Source: Clostridia bacterium (GTDB taxonomy: Bacteria > Bacillota_A > Clostridia > Oscillospirales > CAG-272). Taken from it: 23,939 bases of DNA. A model generated the notes under the pieces. It did no database searches. It had not been told where the DNA came from and saw only the letters and a list, made by a program, of their open reading frames with translations. Positions 1-7,893 of the stretch are shown here, one piece after another (position 1 is the first letter of the stretch; each line of letters starts with the position of its first letter). The translations under genes were made by a program, and so were the position numbers. Location of the stretch: the NCBI GenBank assembly GCA_017467205.1, contig JAFTSQ010000008.1:1-23939 (forward strand), given 5' to 3'.

Positions 1-219
1 CCGCGCTATTTAAGGCGCGAGGACTACGAGGAGCTAACTTACCTTATGCCAGCGCACGACGGATGGTACAAGAGCATTTATTTTCGCAATCTTTCAATGA
101 TTGACGAAAGCTCGCGCGTGATATTCTATGCCGAGGAGCTAAAGACGAGCGGAGCGTACAAGGCGTACAAATACGCCGTAAAGCAAAAGGGGAAATACAT
201 AGTTAATCTTTATTCGTGA
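1..219 (+). CDS. C-terminal fragment of an unidentified protein
   Basis: An open frame runs from the first base of the window to a TGA at 217-219 and gives 72 residues with no stop. The start lies outside the window. The composition is that of a soluble protein: charged and rich in tyrosine (motifs such as GWYKSIYFRN and YKAYKYAVKQ), with no membrane segment or cysteine. I do not recognise the family. It may be the end of an enzyme or carbohydrate-related domain, but that is a guess. No intrinsic terminator follows directly; the DNA downstream is filled with dispersed repeats. Confidence 0.6.
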   Translation, partial: PRYLRREDYEELTYLMPAHDGWYKSIYFRNLSMIDESSRVIFYAEELKTSGAYKAYKYAVKQKGKYIVNLYS

Positions 220-241
220 GTAAACGCGCATAAAAAATCTA

Positions 242-322
242 TTGTAGGGACCGGCGTCCTCGACGGTCCATTCCTGTTGGTTATCTTCGATGGACGGACC
301 GTCGAGGACGCCGTCCATACAA
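242..322. repeat. Dispersed inverted-repeat element, copy A
   Basis: The left arm (about 242-269) begins TTGTAGGGACCGGCGTCC and is matched in inverse by the right arm (297-322), which ends in ATACAA. The arms differ by a one-base indel and one substitution around a 27-nt loop. The same arms recur in perfect form at 19247-19332. This is a short, MITE-like or REP-like hairpin element with no coding capacity. It could also form a strong RNA hairpin when read through. Confidence 0.8.
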
Positions 323-339
323 GGTAAATCTCCGTCTTT

Positions 340-512
340 GTCATCCTAAACTTGTCAAGATCCCGATGCTATGCATCGCCCTACGGGTTCGACTACGTTC
401 CACCGGACACCGATAGGTGTCATTCTGAGCTTGTCGAACTTTTAGGGTGACTCGCCCTAAAAGCACGAGGTAAAACCGAGTGGAATCTCGGCGGAACTCC
501 ACTCAGGATGAC
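340..512. repeat. Compound intergenic repeat with nested hairpins
   Basis: GTCATCC and GTCATTCTGAGCTTGTCGAA (from 340 and from 419) are degenerate direct copies. The block closes with the inverse end CTCAGGATGAC at 502-512. Inside is a perfect 9-bp hairpin, CTTTTAGGG at 439-447 with CCCTAAAAG at 455-463. Families of 'GTCATCCTGAG' intergenic repeats are common in uncultured Firmicutes and Bacteroidetes genomes. No gene is visible in 220-601. Confidence 0.6.
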
Positions 513-534
513 ATGGTGAAAAAAAGTGCTAACA

Positions 535-572
535 CAAAAACTCGCGCCCGAGAGCTTTTGCCCTCGGGCGCG
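535..572 (-). terminator. Intrinsic terminator of the lipoprotein gene
   Basis: A perfect 10-bp stem pairs CGCGCCCGAG (543-552) with CTCGGGCGCG (563-572). Read on the minus strand it is followed after one base by a run of five T (complement of 536-540). It lies about 30 nt past the stop of the lipoprotein gene. Confidence 0.9.
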
Positions 573-601
573 ATAAATTCAGTCGTAAATCACGCTTTTA
601 A

Positions 602-2527
602 TTATTCAGCAGTGTTTGCAGTGTACCACTGCTCGATAACGAAGCTATCGTTTTCTGCATCGATAACTATAATAAGGTCCTGGGTAGCCTCGAAGCTATC
701 GCTGTCAGAGTAAAGGCTCTCTGCGGGAATGGTTATAGTATCGTCGTTGAACATATCGAGAGAAAGGTCGGTTGCATAAACGCTGATTTGGCTATACACA
801 CCTGCAACCTCCATCTCAATGTACATCTGCATACTGAAGTCTTCTACTTCCACGCCTTCATCCTCCCAAACGGAGTGATTGAAGTATACGGTGTAGGTAA
901 GATACTCATCATCCATGTACTCGAACTTCGAGCTGAGGAAGTCCTCGTATACCTTCTCGGTGGGAGCGGTAACCTCAACTGCGGTGGTCTTAATGTTGGT
1001 TATGCTGTAGCTTACAGACTGGTAAGAGTAGGTGGTATCAACGTAGTCGTATCCCTCGATGCCCGAATCCGCCTCGGTTTCGACCTCGATAACGAAGCTT
1101 CCGTTAACCTTAACTATCTCGAAGAAGGGAGAGAATTCAACCTCGTAGCCTGCCTTGAGCTGAAGAATCTCAACGCCTGCCATCTCTGCGAAGGGGAACT
1201 CCATTTCCATATTCTCGGAGAGCTGATCGAAGGTCATAGCAACTATCGAATCAACCGTAGCGAAGAATTCCTCGCAGGTGGGAGCATCCTCGCTCGCAGC
1301 GCCGGTTGCCATAAGAATGAAGTCGTAAAGAACTACTTCGCCCATCTCCTGCTCGGTGATGAAATCTGCTATCTTGAATGCCTTAACCTCGTCAAGAGCT
1401 GCCGCGATATCATCCTCGGTTGCCTCGGGGTTGCGCTCAAGATAGATGTTTGCAAAGAGAACTGCGAATCTCGGCTCTGCTACGATAGTGTCGTAAACTC
1501 CCTGAAGGGTGGTTTCGTACTCCTCGGTAAGCCAAGCGTCAATAGCCTCAAGAGCCTCGCTGATGGTAAGACCTGCAACGCCCTCAACCTCATCGAGAAG
1601 CGCCTCTATCGTAAGCTCCTCGTCAACGAGCGCGAGTGCGTCGTTAAGAAGACCGCCGAGAGTGTCGGTTGCGGTGTCAATCTCCGCGAAGTAAGCAAGA
1701 AGCTCGTTAACGTCGTCTGCAAGGTCAATAGAAACCGAGCCCTTGCCCGACTCGATATTGAGAGCCGCGATTACGGAGTCGCCGATAGCGGCAAGAAGCT
1801 CGCCGGTTTCCTCCTCGGAAAGCTCAACGCCCTCAAGCATTGCCTCAAAGGTTTCTGCTGCCATACCGAGCTCTTCCATAGCGCCCTCATAAGAGGTCTT
1901 AAGGTATGCATCAAGATCCTCGTCGTAGAGATACATAGTGTTGTCAACGAAATAGAGCTCAACTGCCGAGGTGTCGTACTCGGGATTATCAACAATCTCG
2001 TCGTCGGAAAGACTGTAATCCTTCGCCTCGCCGATAAGCTTGAACGCTACGTTTCCGTCAGCGTCACGGGATACGGTTGCGGTAATGGTAGCCTGCTGCT
2101 CGCCCTTGTACTCGGAGAGCTCGGGAGCTTCATCGTCCCACATATAGTAGTTCTTGTACTCGTCTTTAGCAACCACCTCTATCTTAAGCTCCATAGAAGC
2201 CGCAGCCTCAAGCTGCTCGATAACCGCGCTGGTAAGTACTACGCCGGTAAGCACGGGCGGAGTGCGCTCAACGGTAGCGCCGCACTTGTCGCAGATGCCG
2301 TCGTTCGCCTCATCAACGTGCTCGCAAGGTATTTCCTCGCCGCAGTTGTCGCAGACACCGTCCTCGTTCTCGTCGACGCAGGTGTCGCATACAGTTTCAA
2401 GCTCTTCTTGGCAAAGGTCGCAGATGCCGTCGGTATTAAGGTCTACGTGGCTGCAGGGGATAGGCGCGCAGGCACAGAGAGCCGTAAGCATTGCAAGCGC
2501 AAGAATGAGTGCTAACAATTTTTTCAT
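602..2527 (-). CDS. Large secreted lipoprotein with Cys-flanked Asp-rich repeats
   Basis: 641 residues. Residues 1-20 form a lipoprotein signal peptide (MKKLLALILALAMLTA, then a lipobox-like L-C-A-C with Cys20 as the likely lipidated residue), so the protein should be anchored to the outer face of the membrane. Residues 25-82 contain three modules of the form C-x8/10-C-x2-C enclosing D-x-N-x-D-G type loops (C25/C36/C39, C50/C59/C62, C68/C79/C82). They resemble thrombospondin-3 or dockerin-like calcium loops, with CxxC pairs that could bind metal. The rest is a long acidic region rich in Glu, Ala and Leu with alternating helix- and strand-like stretches and no recognised enzyme motif. The ATG at 2527 follows a strong AGGAGG. 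The gene is monocistronic, with its own consensus promoter and terminator. Its function is unknown. Confidence 0.85.
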   Translation of the reverse strand: MKKLLALILALAMLTALCACAPIPCSHVDLNTDGICDLCQEELETVCDTCVDENEDGVCDNCGEEIPCEHVDEANDGICDKCGATVERTPPVLTGVVLTSAVIEQLEAAASMELKIEVVAKDEYKNYYMWDDEAPELSEYKGEQQATITATVSRDADGNVAFKLIGEAKDYSLSDDEIVDNPEYDTSAVELYFVDNTMYLYDEDLDAYLKTSYEGAMEELGMAAETFEAMLEGVELSEEETGELLAAIGDSVIAALNIESGKGSVSIDLADDVNELLAYFAEIDTATDTLGGLLNDALALVDEELTIEALLDEVEGVAGLTISEALEAIDAWLTEEYETTLQGVYDTIVAEPRFAVLFANIYLERNPEATEDDIAAALDEVKAFKIADFITEQEMGEVVLYDFILMATGAASEDAPTCEEFFATVDSIVAMTFDQLSENMEMEFPFAEMAGVEILQLKAGYEVEFSPFFEIVKVNGSFVIEVETEADSGIEGYDYVDTTYSYQSVSYSITNIKTTAVEVTAPTEKVYEDFLSSKFEYMDDEYLTYTVYFNHSVWEDEGVEVEDFSMQMYIEMEVAGVYSQISVYATDLSLDMFNDDTITIPAESLYSDSDSFEATQDLIIVIDAENDSFVIEQWYTANTAE

Positions 2528-2562
2528 AACATTTCCTCCTTAGGTTTTTTCATTGGTGTCAT

Positions 2563-2579
2563 AAACGATTATATCGTTT
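2563..2579 (-). promoter_or_regulatory. Perfect palindrome at the lipoprotein transcription start (candidate operator)
   Basis: AAACGAT-TAT-ATCGTTT is an exact 7-bp inverted repeat. It lies just downstream of the -10 box of the minus-strand promoter, covering about +2 to +18. That is a classical repressor-operator position. No regulator gene is adjacent, so the link is inferred from position only. Confidence 0.5.
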
Positions 2580-2587
2580 GTACCTCA

Positions 2588-2616
2588 ATTATACACAATA
2601 TGAAAACCTCTGTCAA
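2588..2616 (-). promoter_or_regulatory. Consensus vegetative promoter of the lipoprotein gene
   Basis: On the minus strand TTGACA (2616-2611) and TATAAT (2593-2588) are separated by exactly 17 bp, the full housekeeping sigma consensus. The leader to the ATG is about 55 nt. Confidence 0.9.
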
Positions 2617-2680
2617 TAGTTGAAATACAGATTTTCCGACCCCTTTCTTGTACACATTTGCGTTTTTTTCAAAAATTCTA

Positions 2681-2708
2681 TTGCAAAGAACAAAAAGTGT
2701 GATATACT
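2681..2708 (+). promoter_or_regulatory. Probable promoter of proBAC
   Basis: TTGCAA (2681-2686) and TATACT (2703-2708) are spaced by 16 bp, in AT-rich DNA about 30 nt before the proB start. It matches four of six bases at -35 and five of six at -10. Confidence 0.65.
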
Positions 2709-2743
2709 TAAAATATATTTTTAAGCCTTAACGGAGTAGAGTT

Positions 2744-3526
2744 ATGAGAATAGTTATAAAGATAGGCACGTCGACCTTGACGCACGCGAGCGGAAACCTT
2801 CACATTCGCCGCACCGAAGAGCTTTGCAAAGCGGTGAGTGACATAAAGAATGCAGGTCACGAGGTTATCCTCGTTTCCTCCGGCGCTATCGGAATGGGCG
2901 TTGGCAAGCTTCGCCTCCCCTCTCGTCCGACGGATATCGCGGGCAAGCAGGCTTGCGCGGCGGTCGGTCAGTGCGAGCTGATGTATACCTACGATAAGCT
3001 TTTCTCGGACTATAATCACACCGTGGCGCAGATTCTTCTCACCGCGCCCGACCTCGACTGCCCCGACAGGCTCGGCAAGTTCAGCAACACAGTCAGCCGC
3101 CTTTTCGCGCTCGGCGTTCTCCCGATAATCAATGAAAACGACACCGTTGCGACCGAGGAAATCGAGTTTGGCGACAACGATACCCTCGCGGCAAGAGTTG
3201 CGGTAAGCGTCAGTGCCGATCTGCTCGTGCTGCTCTCGGATATAGACGGTCTTTACACCGCCGACCCGCACAAGAACCCCGACGCACTCCTCATTCCCGA
3301 GGTGCGCGAGCTTGACGAGAGCATTCTTTCCCTCGGCGGCGATGCGGGAAGCGCGCTCGGCACGGGCGGTATGCAGACCAAGCTCCGCGCGGCAAGAATA
3401 AGCACCGAGGCGGGCTGTGATATGATAATCACCAACGGCGCATATCCCGAAAGGCTTTACGATATCCTTGACGGCGAGCCGGTGGGAACGAAATTCTTTA
3501 GTAAGAGAGGAACCTTTTGTGGCTGA
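2744..3526 (+). CDS. proB: Glutamate 5-kinase, short form without PUA domain
   Basis: Phosphorylates glutamate at the gamma-carboxyl with ATP, the first step of proline synthesis in the cytoplasm. At 260 residues it is an amino-acid-kinase domain only. Visible family motifs are VIKIGTSTL (residues 4-12), VSSGAIGMG (44-52), INENDTV (129-135), [12 protein letters not shown] (142-153), [13 protein letters not shown] (163-175) and [12 protein letters not shown] (206-217). E. coli ProB has about 367 residues because of a C-terminal PUA domain; here translation stops after the kinase fold. The ATG at 2744 has a GGAG 7 nt upstream. It overlaps proA by 8 nt, which implies translational coupling. In the family, proline feedback acts at the kinase domain, so inhibition may persist without PUA. 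Confidence 0.95.
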   Translation: MRIVIKIGTSTLTHASGNLHIRRTEELCKAVSDIKNAGHEVILVSSGAIGMGVGKLRLPSRPTDIAGKQACAAVGQCELMYTYDKLFSDYNHTVAQILLTAPDLDCPDRLGKFSNTVSRLFALGVLPIINENDTVATEEIEFGDNDTLAARVAVSVSADLLVLLSDIDGLYTADPHKNPDALLIPEVRELDESILSLGGDAGSALGTGGMQTKLRAARISTEAGCDMIITNGAYPERLYDILDGEPVGTKFFSKRGTFCG

Positions 3527-4787
3527 TAAGATATCCGTAACCGAGCTTTGCCGCGGCGCAAAGCGCGCGGCGACTCTTCTTCGCGGCACTCCCGACGAAA
3601 AGATAAACGAGGCTCTTTCAAATATGGCAAACGCGCTCGTCGAGCGCACCAAAGAAATACTCGCGGCAAACGCCGAGGACATTGAAGCCGCTCGCGGCAC
3701 AATAGGCGAGGTTATGATTGACCGCCTTCGCCTTGACGAGAAGAGAATAGCCGCTATGGCGGCGGGCATACGCGAGATATGCACCCTCCCCTCGCCGCTC
3801 GCGAGAGTTCTTGAGAGAGTAGAACGCCCGAACGGGCTTGTAATAGAGAAGGTAAGCGTGCCTCTCGGCGTTATCGCCGTGATATACGAAAGCCGCCCGA
3901 ACGTCACCTCCGACGCGGCGGCACTCGCCCTCAAGAGCGGCAACGCCTGCGTGCTCAAGAGCGGCAAGGAGGCTTATCGCTCGGCGACGGCAATAGTGGA
4001 CGCGCTGAAATTGGGACTTTGCCGTGCGGGACTCACGCCCGACGCGGTAAATTTAGTGAATGACACGACACGGGTGGGGGCTTCGGAGCTTATGAAGGCG
4101 ACGGGACTCGTCGACCTGCTTATCCCTCGCGGAGGTGCGGGACTCATCCGCGCCTGCGTTGAAAATGCAACAGTTCCCTGCCTTGAAACGGGCACGGGCA
4201 TATGCCACGTCTATGTAGACGAGCACGCCGACCTTGAAAAAGCACTCGCTATAATAAAGAACGCAAAGACGAGTCGCCCGTCGGTCTGCAATGCGGCAGA
4301 GGTCTGCCTCGTTCACGAGGCTGTGGCAGAAAAATTCCTGCCCGAGCTGAAGCGAGAGCTCACCACCGCTCGTGAGGCAGAGGGGCTCTCGCCTGTTGAG
4401 CTCAGACTCGACACACGCGCGGCGGGAATAATCGACGGTAAGACGGCAGGCGAGGAGGATTTCGACACCGAATTCCTCGACTATATTCTCGCAGTAAAGG
4501 TCGTTTCCTCTGTTGAAGAGGCGGTTGAGCATATAGCGCTTCACTCCACGAAGCACAGCGAGGCGATAGTAACCGAAAGCGAGGCGAGCGCGCGCACCTT
4601 TACCGAGGGTGTTGACAGCGCGGCAGTCTACGTAAACGCGTCGACAAGGTTTACCGACGGTGGTGAGTTCGGACTTGGATGCGAGATGGGAATCTCGACG
4701 CAGAAGATGCACGCACGAGGCCCTGTTGGAATAAGAGAGCTGACGACCTACAAGTATATTATACGTGGCAACGGTCAGATTCGCTGA
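3519..4787 (+). CDS. proA: Gamma-glutamyl phosphate reductase
   Basis: Reduces gamma-glutamyl phosphate to glutamate-5-semialdehyde with NADPH, working with ProB on a labile intermediate. The protein is 422 residues from a GTG at 3519, close to the usual length of about 417. This start is chosen because GAGAGG lies 8-9 nt upstream and the protein then begins ADKISVTEL as in the family; a longer upstream frame has no ribosome binding site. Motifs are [20 protein letters not shown] (121-140), [10 protein letters not shown] (201-210), the catalytic-cysteine segment [10 protein letters not shown] (Cys257), and [20 protein letters not shown] near the C-terminus. It is the middle gene of the operon and overlaps proB. 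Confidence 0.95.
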   Translation: MADKISVTELCRGAKRAATLLRGTPDEKINEALSNMANALVERTKEILAANAEDIEAARGTIGEVMIDRLRLDEKRIAAMAAGIREICTLPSPLARVLERVERPNGLVIEKVSVPLGVIAVIYESRPNVTSDAAALALKSGNACVLKSGKEAYRSATAIVDALKLGLCRAGLTPDAVNLVNDTTRVGASELMKATGLVDLLIPRGGAGLIRACVENATVPCLETGTGICHVYVDEHADLEKALAIIKNAKTSRPSVCNAAEVCLVHEAVAEKFLPELKRELTTAREAEGLSPVELRLDTRAAGIIDGKTAGEEDFDTEFLDYILAVKVVSSVEEAVEHIALHSTKHSEAIVTESEASARTFTEGVDSAAVYVNASTRFTDGGEFGLGCEMGISTQKMHARGPVGIRELTTYKYIIRGNGQIR

Positions 4788-4802
4788 AGGGGGTAGATGA
4801 CT

Positions 4803-5600
4803 ATGAAGGTTGGATTTATCGGTTGCGGAAATATGGGTGGAGCACTCGCTCGCGCAGTCAGCCTTGCTGACGGTGTGCGCGTTTACCTTTCCGACCGCGA
4901 CGAAGAGCGCGCGGCCGCTCTGGCGCGCGAGCTTGGCGGTGAGGCAGGATGCGCCGAGGCTTTGGCGAAAGAATGCGATTTTCTATTTCTCGGCGTTAAG
5001 CCGAACGGTATACGCGAGCTGCTTTCGGGGCTTGAAGAGCCCTTAAAACTCAACACGGGGGTCACCCTCGTATCTATGGCGGCGGGAATTTCGCTTGAGC
5101 ATCTTGCGGGTATGACGAAGAGCCCCTACCCCACCGTCAGAATTATGCCGAACACTCCCGTCGCGGTCGGCGAGGGAATGACGGTGTATGCCCCGAACGA
5201 GCTTGTGACGAAGGAAAACGAGGCGGAATTTTGCCGCATAATGCACCACACGGGCACGCTCGACAGGCTCGGCGAGGAGCTTATTGACGCCGCTTGCGCG
5301 GTTTCGGGATGCGGACCTGCGTTTGCCTATATGTTCATTGACGCGCTTGCAAAGGGCGGCGAGGCGGCAGGTCTTCCGAGAGAAAAGGCGCTCCTTTACG
5401 CCTCCGAGATGGTAAGAGGCGCGGCAAAGATGGTTCTCTCCTCCGACAAAACGCCCGAAACTCTCAAAAACAACGTATGCAGTCCCGGCGGCAGTACCAT
5501 AGAGGGAGTTCATTCGCTTGAGGGCGACGGCTTTGACGGCACGGTGCGCCGTGCGGTGAACGCCTCCTTTGAGAAGACGAAGATTCTTGGTAAAAAATAA
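4803..5600 (+). CDS. proC: Pyrroline-5-carboxylate reductase
   Basis: Reduces pyrroline-5-carboxylate, formed spontaneously from the ProA product, to proline, and completes the pathway. The protein is 265 residues from the ATG at 4803. AAGGGGG (4787-4793) sits 9 nt before it. An alternative ATG at 4797 would be only 3 nt from that site and adds two residues. The N-terminal Rossmann motif is GFIGCGNMGGA (4-14). MPNTPVAVGEG (115-125), AVSGCGPAFAYMFIDALAKG (166-185) and CSPGGSTIEGVHSLE (226-240) are the family signature regions for substrate binding. The length matches E. coli ProC (269). It starts 15 nt after the proA stop and is followed by a clear terminator. Confidence 0.95.
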   Translation: MKVGFIGCGNMGGALARAVSLADGVRVYLSDRDEERAAALARELGGEAGCAEALAKECDFLFLGVKPNGIRELLSGLEEPLKLNTGVTLVSMAAGISLEHLAGMTKSPYPTVRIMPNTPVAVGEGMTVYAPNELVTKENEAEFCRIMHHTGTLDRLGEELIDAACAVSGCGPAFAYMFIDALAKGGEAAGLPREKALLYASEMVRGAAKMVLSSDKTPETLKNNVCSPGGSTIEGVHSLEGDGFDGTVRRAVNASFEKTKILGKK

Positions 5601-5608
5601 ACGACATC

Positions 5609-5641
5609 GGCGAAGCTGCCTTCCGCGGCTTCGCCTTTTTT
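5609..5641 (+). terminator. Intrinsic terminator of proBAC
   Basis: An 8-bp stem of GGCGAAGC (5609-5616) with GCTTCGCC (5628-5635) is followed directly by six T. Confidence 0.9.
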
Positions 5642-5682
5642 AGTTCGCCGTCAAATTTCCGTTCATTTTCGCCGTCTATCTG

Positions 5683-5711
5683 TTGAAATTACACGCCATA
5701 CGTGGTATAAT
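5683..5711 (+). promoter_or_regulatory. Promoter of the DUF362/ECF/kinase operon
   Basis: TTGAAA (5683-5688) and TATAAT (5706-5711) are separated by 17 bp. The promoter overlaps the most upstream in-frame codons of the next gene, which supports the downstream ATG at 5746 as the true start. Confidence 0.85.
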
Positions 5712-5745
5712 AGTATTGAAAAAATCCTATAAGAGAGGTTTTCTT

Positions 5746-6609
5746 ATGAAATCAAAGGTTTATTTTTCAAAGGATATAACACCGGGGAAGGTGCTTGAGC
5801 TTTATAGAATGCTCGGCGCAAATCTCGGCGGCAGAGTTGCCGTTAAGCTCCACTCGGGCGAGCGCGGCAATCAGAACTTTATCGGCCCTGAATTCTGGCG
5901 ACCCGTCATTGACGAGGTCGGCGGCACGGTGGTTGAATGCAACACCGCCTACGAGGGCGAGCGAAACACCACCGAAAAGCACGTCAAGCTCCTTTCCTAT
6001 CACGGCTGGGACAGATATTTCAAGGTCGAGCTTCTTGACGCTACGGGCCCCGACCTCAAGCTTGACATAAAGGGCGGCAAGGTCATCCGCGAGAACTTCG
6101 TCGGTCGCGGTATCGAGAACTACGACTCTATGCTCGTTCTGTCGCATTTCAAGGGTCACCCTATGGGCGGCTTTGGCGGAGCTATCAAGCAGCTCTCGAT
6201 AGGCGTTGCCTCCTCTTACGGAAAGGCTTACATTCACGGAGCGGGCGTTCCCGAAAACCTCTGGACCTCCGACCACGACTCCTTCCTTGAGGCTATGGCG
6301 GATGCGGCGTCGAGCGTCGTGGACTATTTCGGCGGCAGGATAGCCTATATCAACGTAATGAAAAATATGAGCGTCGACTGCGACTGCTGTGCAAAAGCAG
6401 AGGACCCGTGTATGAAGGATATCGGAATTCTCGCGTCGCTCGACCCCATTGCAATCGACCAGGCGTGCGTCGACCTCGTTTACGCGTCAAGCGACGAGGG
6501 ACGGCCGCATCTTATCGAGAGAATCGAGAGCCGCAACGGAATTCACACCGTCGAAGCGGCGGCAGAGCTCGGCTTCGGCTCAAGAGAATACGAGCTTATT
6601 GAAGTGTAA
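5746..6609 (+). CDS. DUF362-family protein (uncharacterised 'Fe-S centre' type)
   Basis: 287 residues. The sequence is typical of the DUF362/COG2768 family: VAVKLHSGERGNQNFIGPEF (32-51), LSHFKGHPMGGFGGAIKQLS (132-151) and DIGILASLDPIAIDQACVDL (225-244). Many relatives carry a C-terminal ferredoxin domain; this one does not. It keeps only a small cysteine patch (C212, C214, C215, C222) in DCDCCAKAEDPC, so cluster binding is uncertain. The ATG at 5746 is preceded by AGAGAGG and by a promoter at 5683-5711. It is soluble, with no signal peptide. It is the first gene of an operon with a vitamin-type transporter component and a kinase; what links them is not known. The biochemical role of the family is unestablished. 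Confidence 0.8.
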   Translation: MKSKVYFSKDITPGKVLELYRMLGANLGGRVAVKLHSGERGNQNFIGPEFWRPVIDEVGGTVVECNTAYEGERNTTEKHVKLLSYHGWDRYFKVELLDATGPDLKLDIKGGKVIRENFVGRGIENYDSMLVLSHFKGHPMGGFGGAIKQLSIGVASSYGKAYIHGAGVPENLWTSDHDSFLEAMADAASSVVDYFGGRIAYINVMKNMSVDCDCCAKAEDPCMKDIGILASLDPIAIDQACVDLVYASSDEGRPHLIERIESRNGIHTVEAAAELGFGSREYELIEV

Positions 6610-6638
6610 CCCAATCTGAAAAGACGGAGAAACAGCTT

Positions 6639-7178
6639 ATGTCAAGACACAAGCTTCGAGGACTTGTTTACGCCGCTCTGTTTTTGGCCATCGGCATAGT
6701 TTTGCCGCTCTTTACGGGCAACATCCCCTATATCGGCTCAAGCCTTCTGCCTATGCACATTCCCGTGCTGCTCTGCGGCTTCATTTGCGGCGGCGGCTGG
6801 GGCGCGGCAACAGGCGCGGCTCTGCCAATTCTGCGGTTTCTTTTGTTCGGCGTGCCGCTCACACCGGTTGAAGCGGTTGCTATGTGCGCCGAGCTGCTCG
6901 TTTACGGGCTCGTTTCGGGGCTGATATACGGGAGCTCGAAAACCAAGAGCATTGCCGCGATATATATCGCGCTTATCACGGCGATGATTGTCGGCAGAGC
7001 CGTGTGGGGCATAGCGGCGAAGCTGCTCTTCCTTTGCTTCGGCGGCGCAGACCTTACGATAAGCGCCTTTTTCACACTCGCGTTTGCAAACGCTCTGCCG
7101 GGTATAGCCCTTCAGCTTATTATCATCCCCGCAGTCGTCAGCGCAACGCAGGTCTTCAGTAAAAGTCACGGAATATGA
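6639..7178 (+). CDS. ECF transporter S component (substrate-binding membrane subunit)
   Basis: 179 residues, almost entirely hydrophobic with about five to six membrane helices. The segment LLPMHIPVLLCGFICGGGWG (36-55), followed by GAALPILRFLLFGVP, is typical of the ECF_trnsprt S-component family. S components bind a vitamin or other micronutrient and need a shared EcfA-EcfA'-EcfT energising module, which is not in this window. The substrate cannot be read from the sequence. A GGAGA lies upstream of the ATG at 6639. The last four bases overlap the start of the kinase gene (ATGA), so the two are probably co-translated, suggesting the kinase acts on the imported compound. Confidence 0.8.
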   Translation: MSRHKLRGLVYAALFLAIGIVLPLFTGNIPYIGSSLLPMHIPVLLCGFICGGGWGAATGAALPILRFLLFGVPLTPVEAVAMCAELLVYGLVSGLIYGSSKTKSIAAIYIALITAMIVGRAVWGIAAKLLFLCFGGADLTISAFFTLAFANALPGIALQLIIIPAVVSATQVFSKSHGI

Positions 7179-7750
7179 AAATAGATACTTTCGCCGACAA
7201 GCTTTCGGCAATTATAAAAGAAAAGGCAAAGGATAAGCCGACCTTCATAGTAGCGATAGACGGCAGGTGCGCCTCGGGTAAAACCACGCTCGCAGAGCTC
7301 CTCACAAAAAGGCTTGGCTGCCAAGTGGTGCATACCGACGATTTTTATCTACCGAAGCTCGAGCGCACAGAGGCGCGGCTTGCGGAGGTCGGCGGGCATA
7401 TGGACACGGAAAAGCTGCTCGCCGAGGTGCTTACTCCGCTCCGCGAAGGTCGCGCGGCAAGATATCGCCCCTACCTCTGCTGTACCGACCGTTACGGCGA
7501 GGGAAAAGAGGTTCTGCCGAGCGGGACTATTGTGGTTGAGGGGTCGTATTCCCACCACCCCGTGTTAAAAAAATGCTACGACCTCACCGTTTTTCTCCGC
7601 ATAAGTCCCGCCGCGCAGGCGGAGCGAATTCGCGCGCGTGAGGGCGAGCGCGCAAACGACTTTTTCGAGCGGTGGATACCCCTTGAAGAAAGATACCTTA
7701 ACGCCTTTGATATTGAAGACGAGGCGAAAATTGGATTTAATGCAGAATGA
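7175..7750 (+). CDS. Uridine-kinase-like P-loop phosphotransferase
   Basis: 191 residues. The Walker A motif GRCASGKTT lies at 30-38, followed by HTDDFYLPKLERTEARL (53-69), the region that in uridine kinase/phosphoribulokinase-like enzymes holds the catalytic aspartate. VVEGSYSHHPVL (120-131) and a late arginine-rich segment, AERIRAREGERAND, resemble the lid. The fold class is clear, but the substrate (nucleoside, vitamin or sugar) is not. Translation is coupled to the ECF S component through an ATGA overlap, which suggests phosphorylation and trapping of the imported molecule. The last codons and the stop lie in an AT-rich repeat-like sequence (aatgcagaat at 7739 and again at 7760), so the C-terminus may have been altered. 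Confidence 0.75.
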   Translation: MKIDTFADKLSAIIKEKAKDKPTFIVAIDGRCASGKTTLAELLTKRLGCQVVHTDDFYLPKLERTEARLAEVGGHMDTEKLLAEVLTPLREGRAARYRPYLCCTDRYGEGKEVLPSGTIVVEGSYSHHPVLKKCYDLTVFLRISPAAQAERIRAREGERANDFFERWIPLEERYLNAFDIEDEAKIGFNAE

Positions 7751-7803
7751 AGAATTCATAATGCAGAATTAAAGAGAACGAAAGACAAACCAAGACAAAC
7801 TTA

Positions 7804-7838
7804 AGCGCTTGCGGAAAATCACCGCAAGCGCTGTTTTT
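7804..7838. terminator. Intrinsic terminator between convergent genes
   Basis: A perfect 11-bp stem of AGCGCTTGCGG (7804-7814) with CCGCAAGCGCT (7822-7832), followed by G and five T on the plus strand. It ends the DUF362/ECF/kinase operon. On the minus strand it is followed by weaker T-rich sequence and may also stop the convergent regulator gene. Confidence 0.9.
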
Positions 7839-7893
7839 ATTACGAAAGCGAGAGAGCAACCCAATTTGAATACGTTTTAATCTGCAAGATTAT

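Noticed and set aside
480..713. 77-codon plus-strand frame over the repeat block and terminator
   Set aside because: It crosses a dispersed repeat, a terminator hairpin and the end of the lipoprotein gene, and no domain is seen.
788..2515. 575-codon open frame on the plus strand opposite the lipoprotein gene
   Set aside because: It is the complement of a real gene with biased codons. Its protein has no recognisable domain, there is no ribosome binding site, and the opposite gene has promoter, signal peptide and terminator.
2708..3967. 419-codon minus-strand frame across proB and proA
   Set aside because: Shadow of two well-identified enzymes; low-complexity Arg/Ser/Ala composition, no initiation signal.
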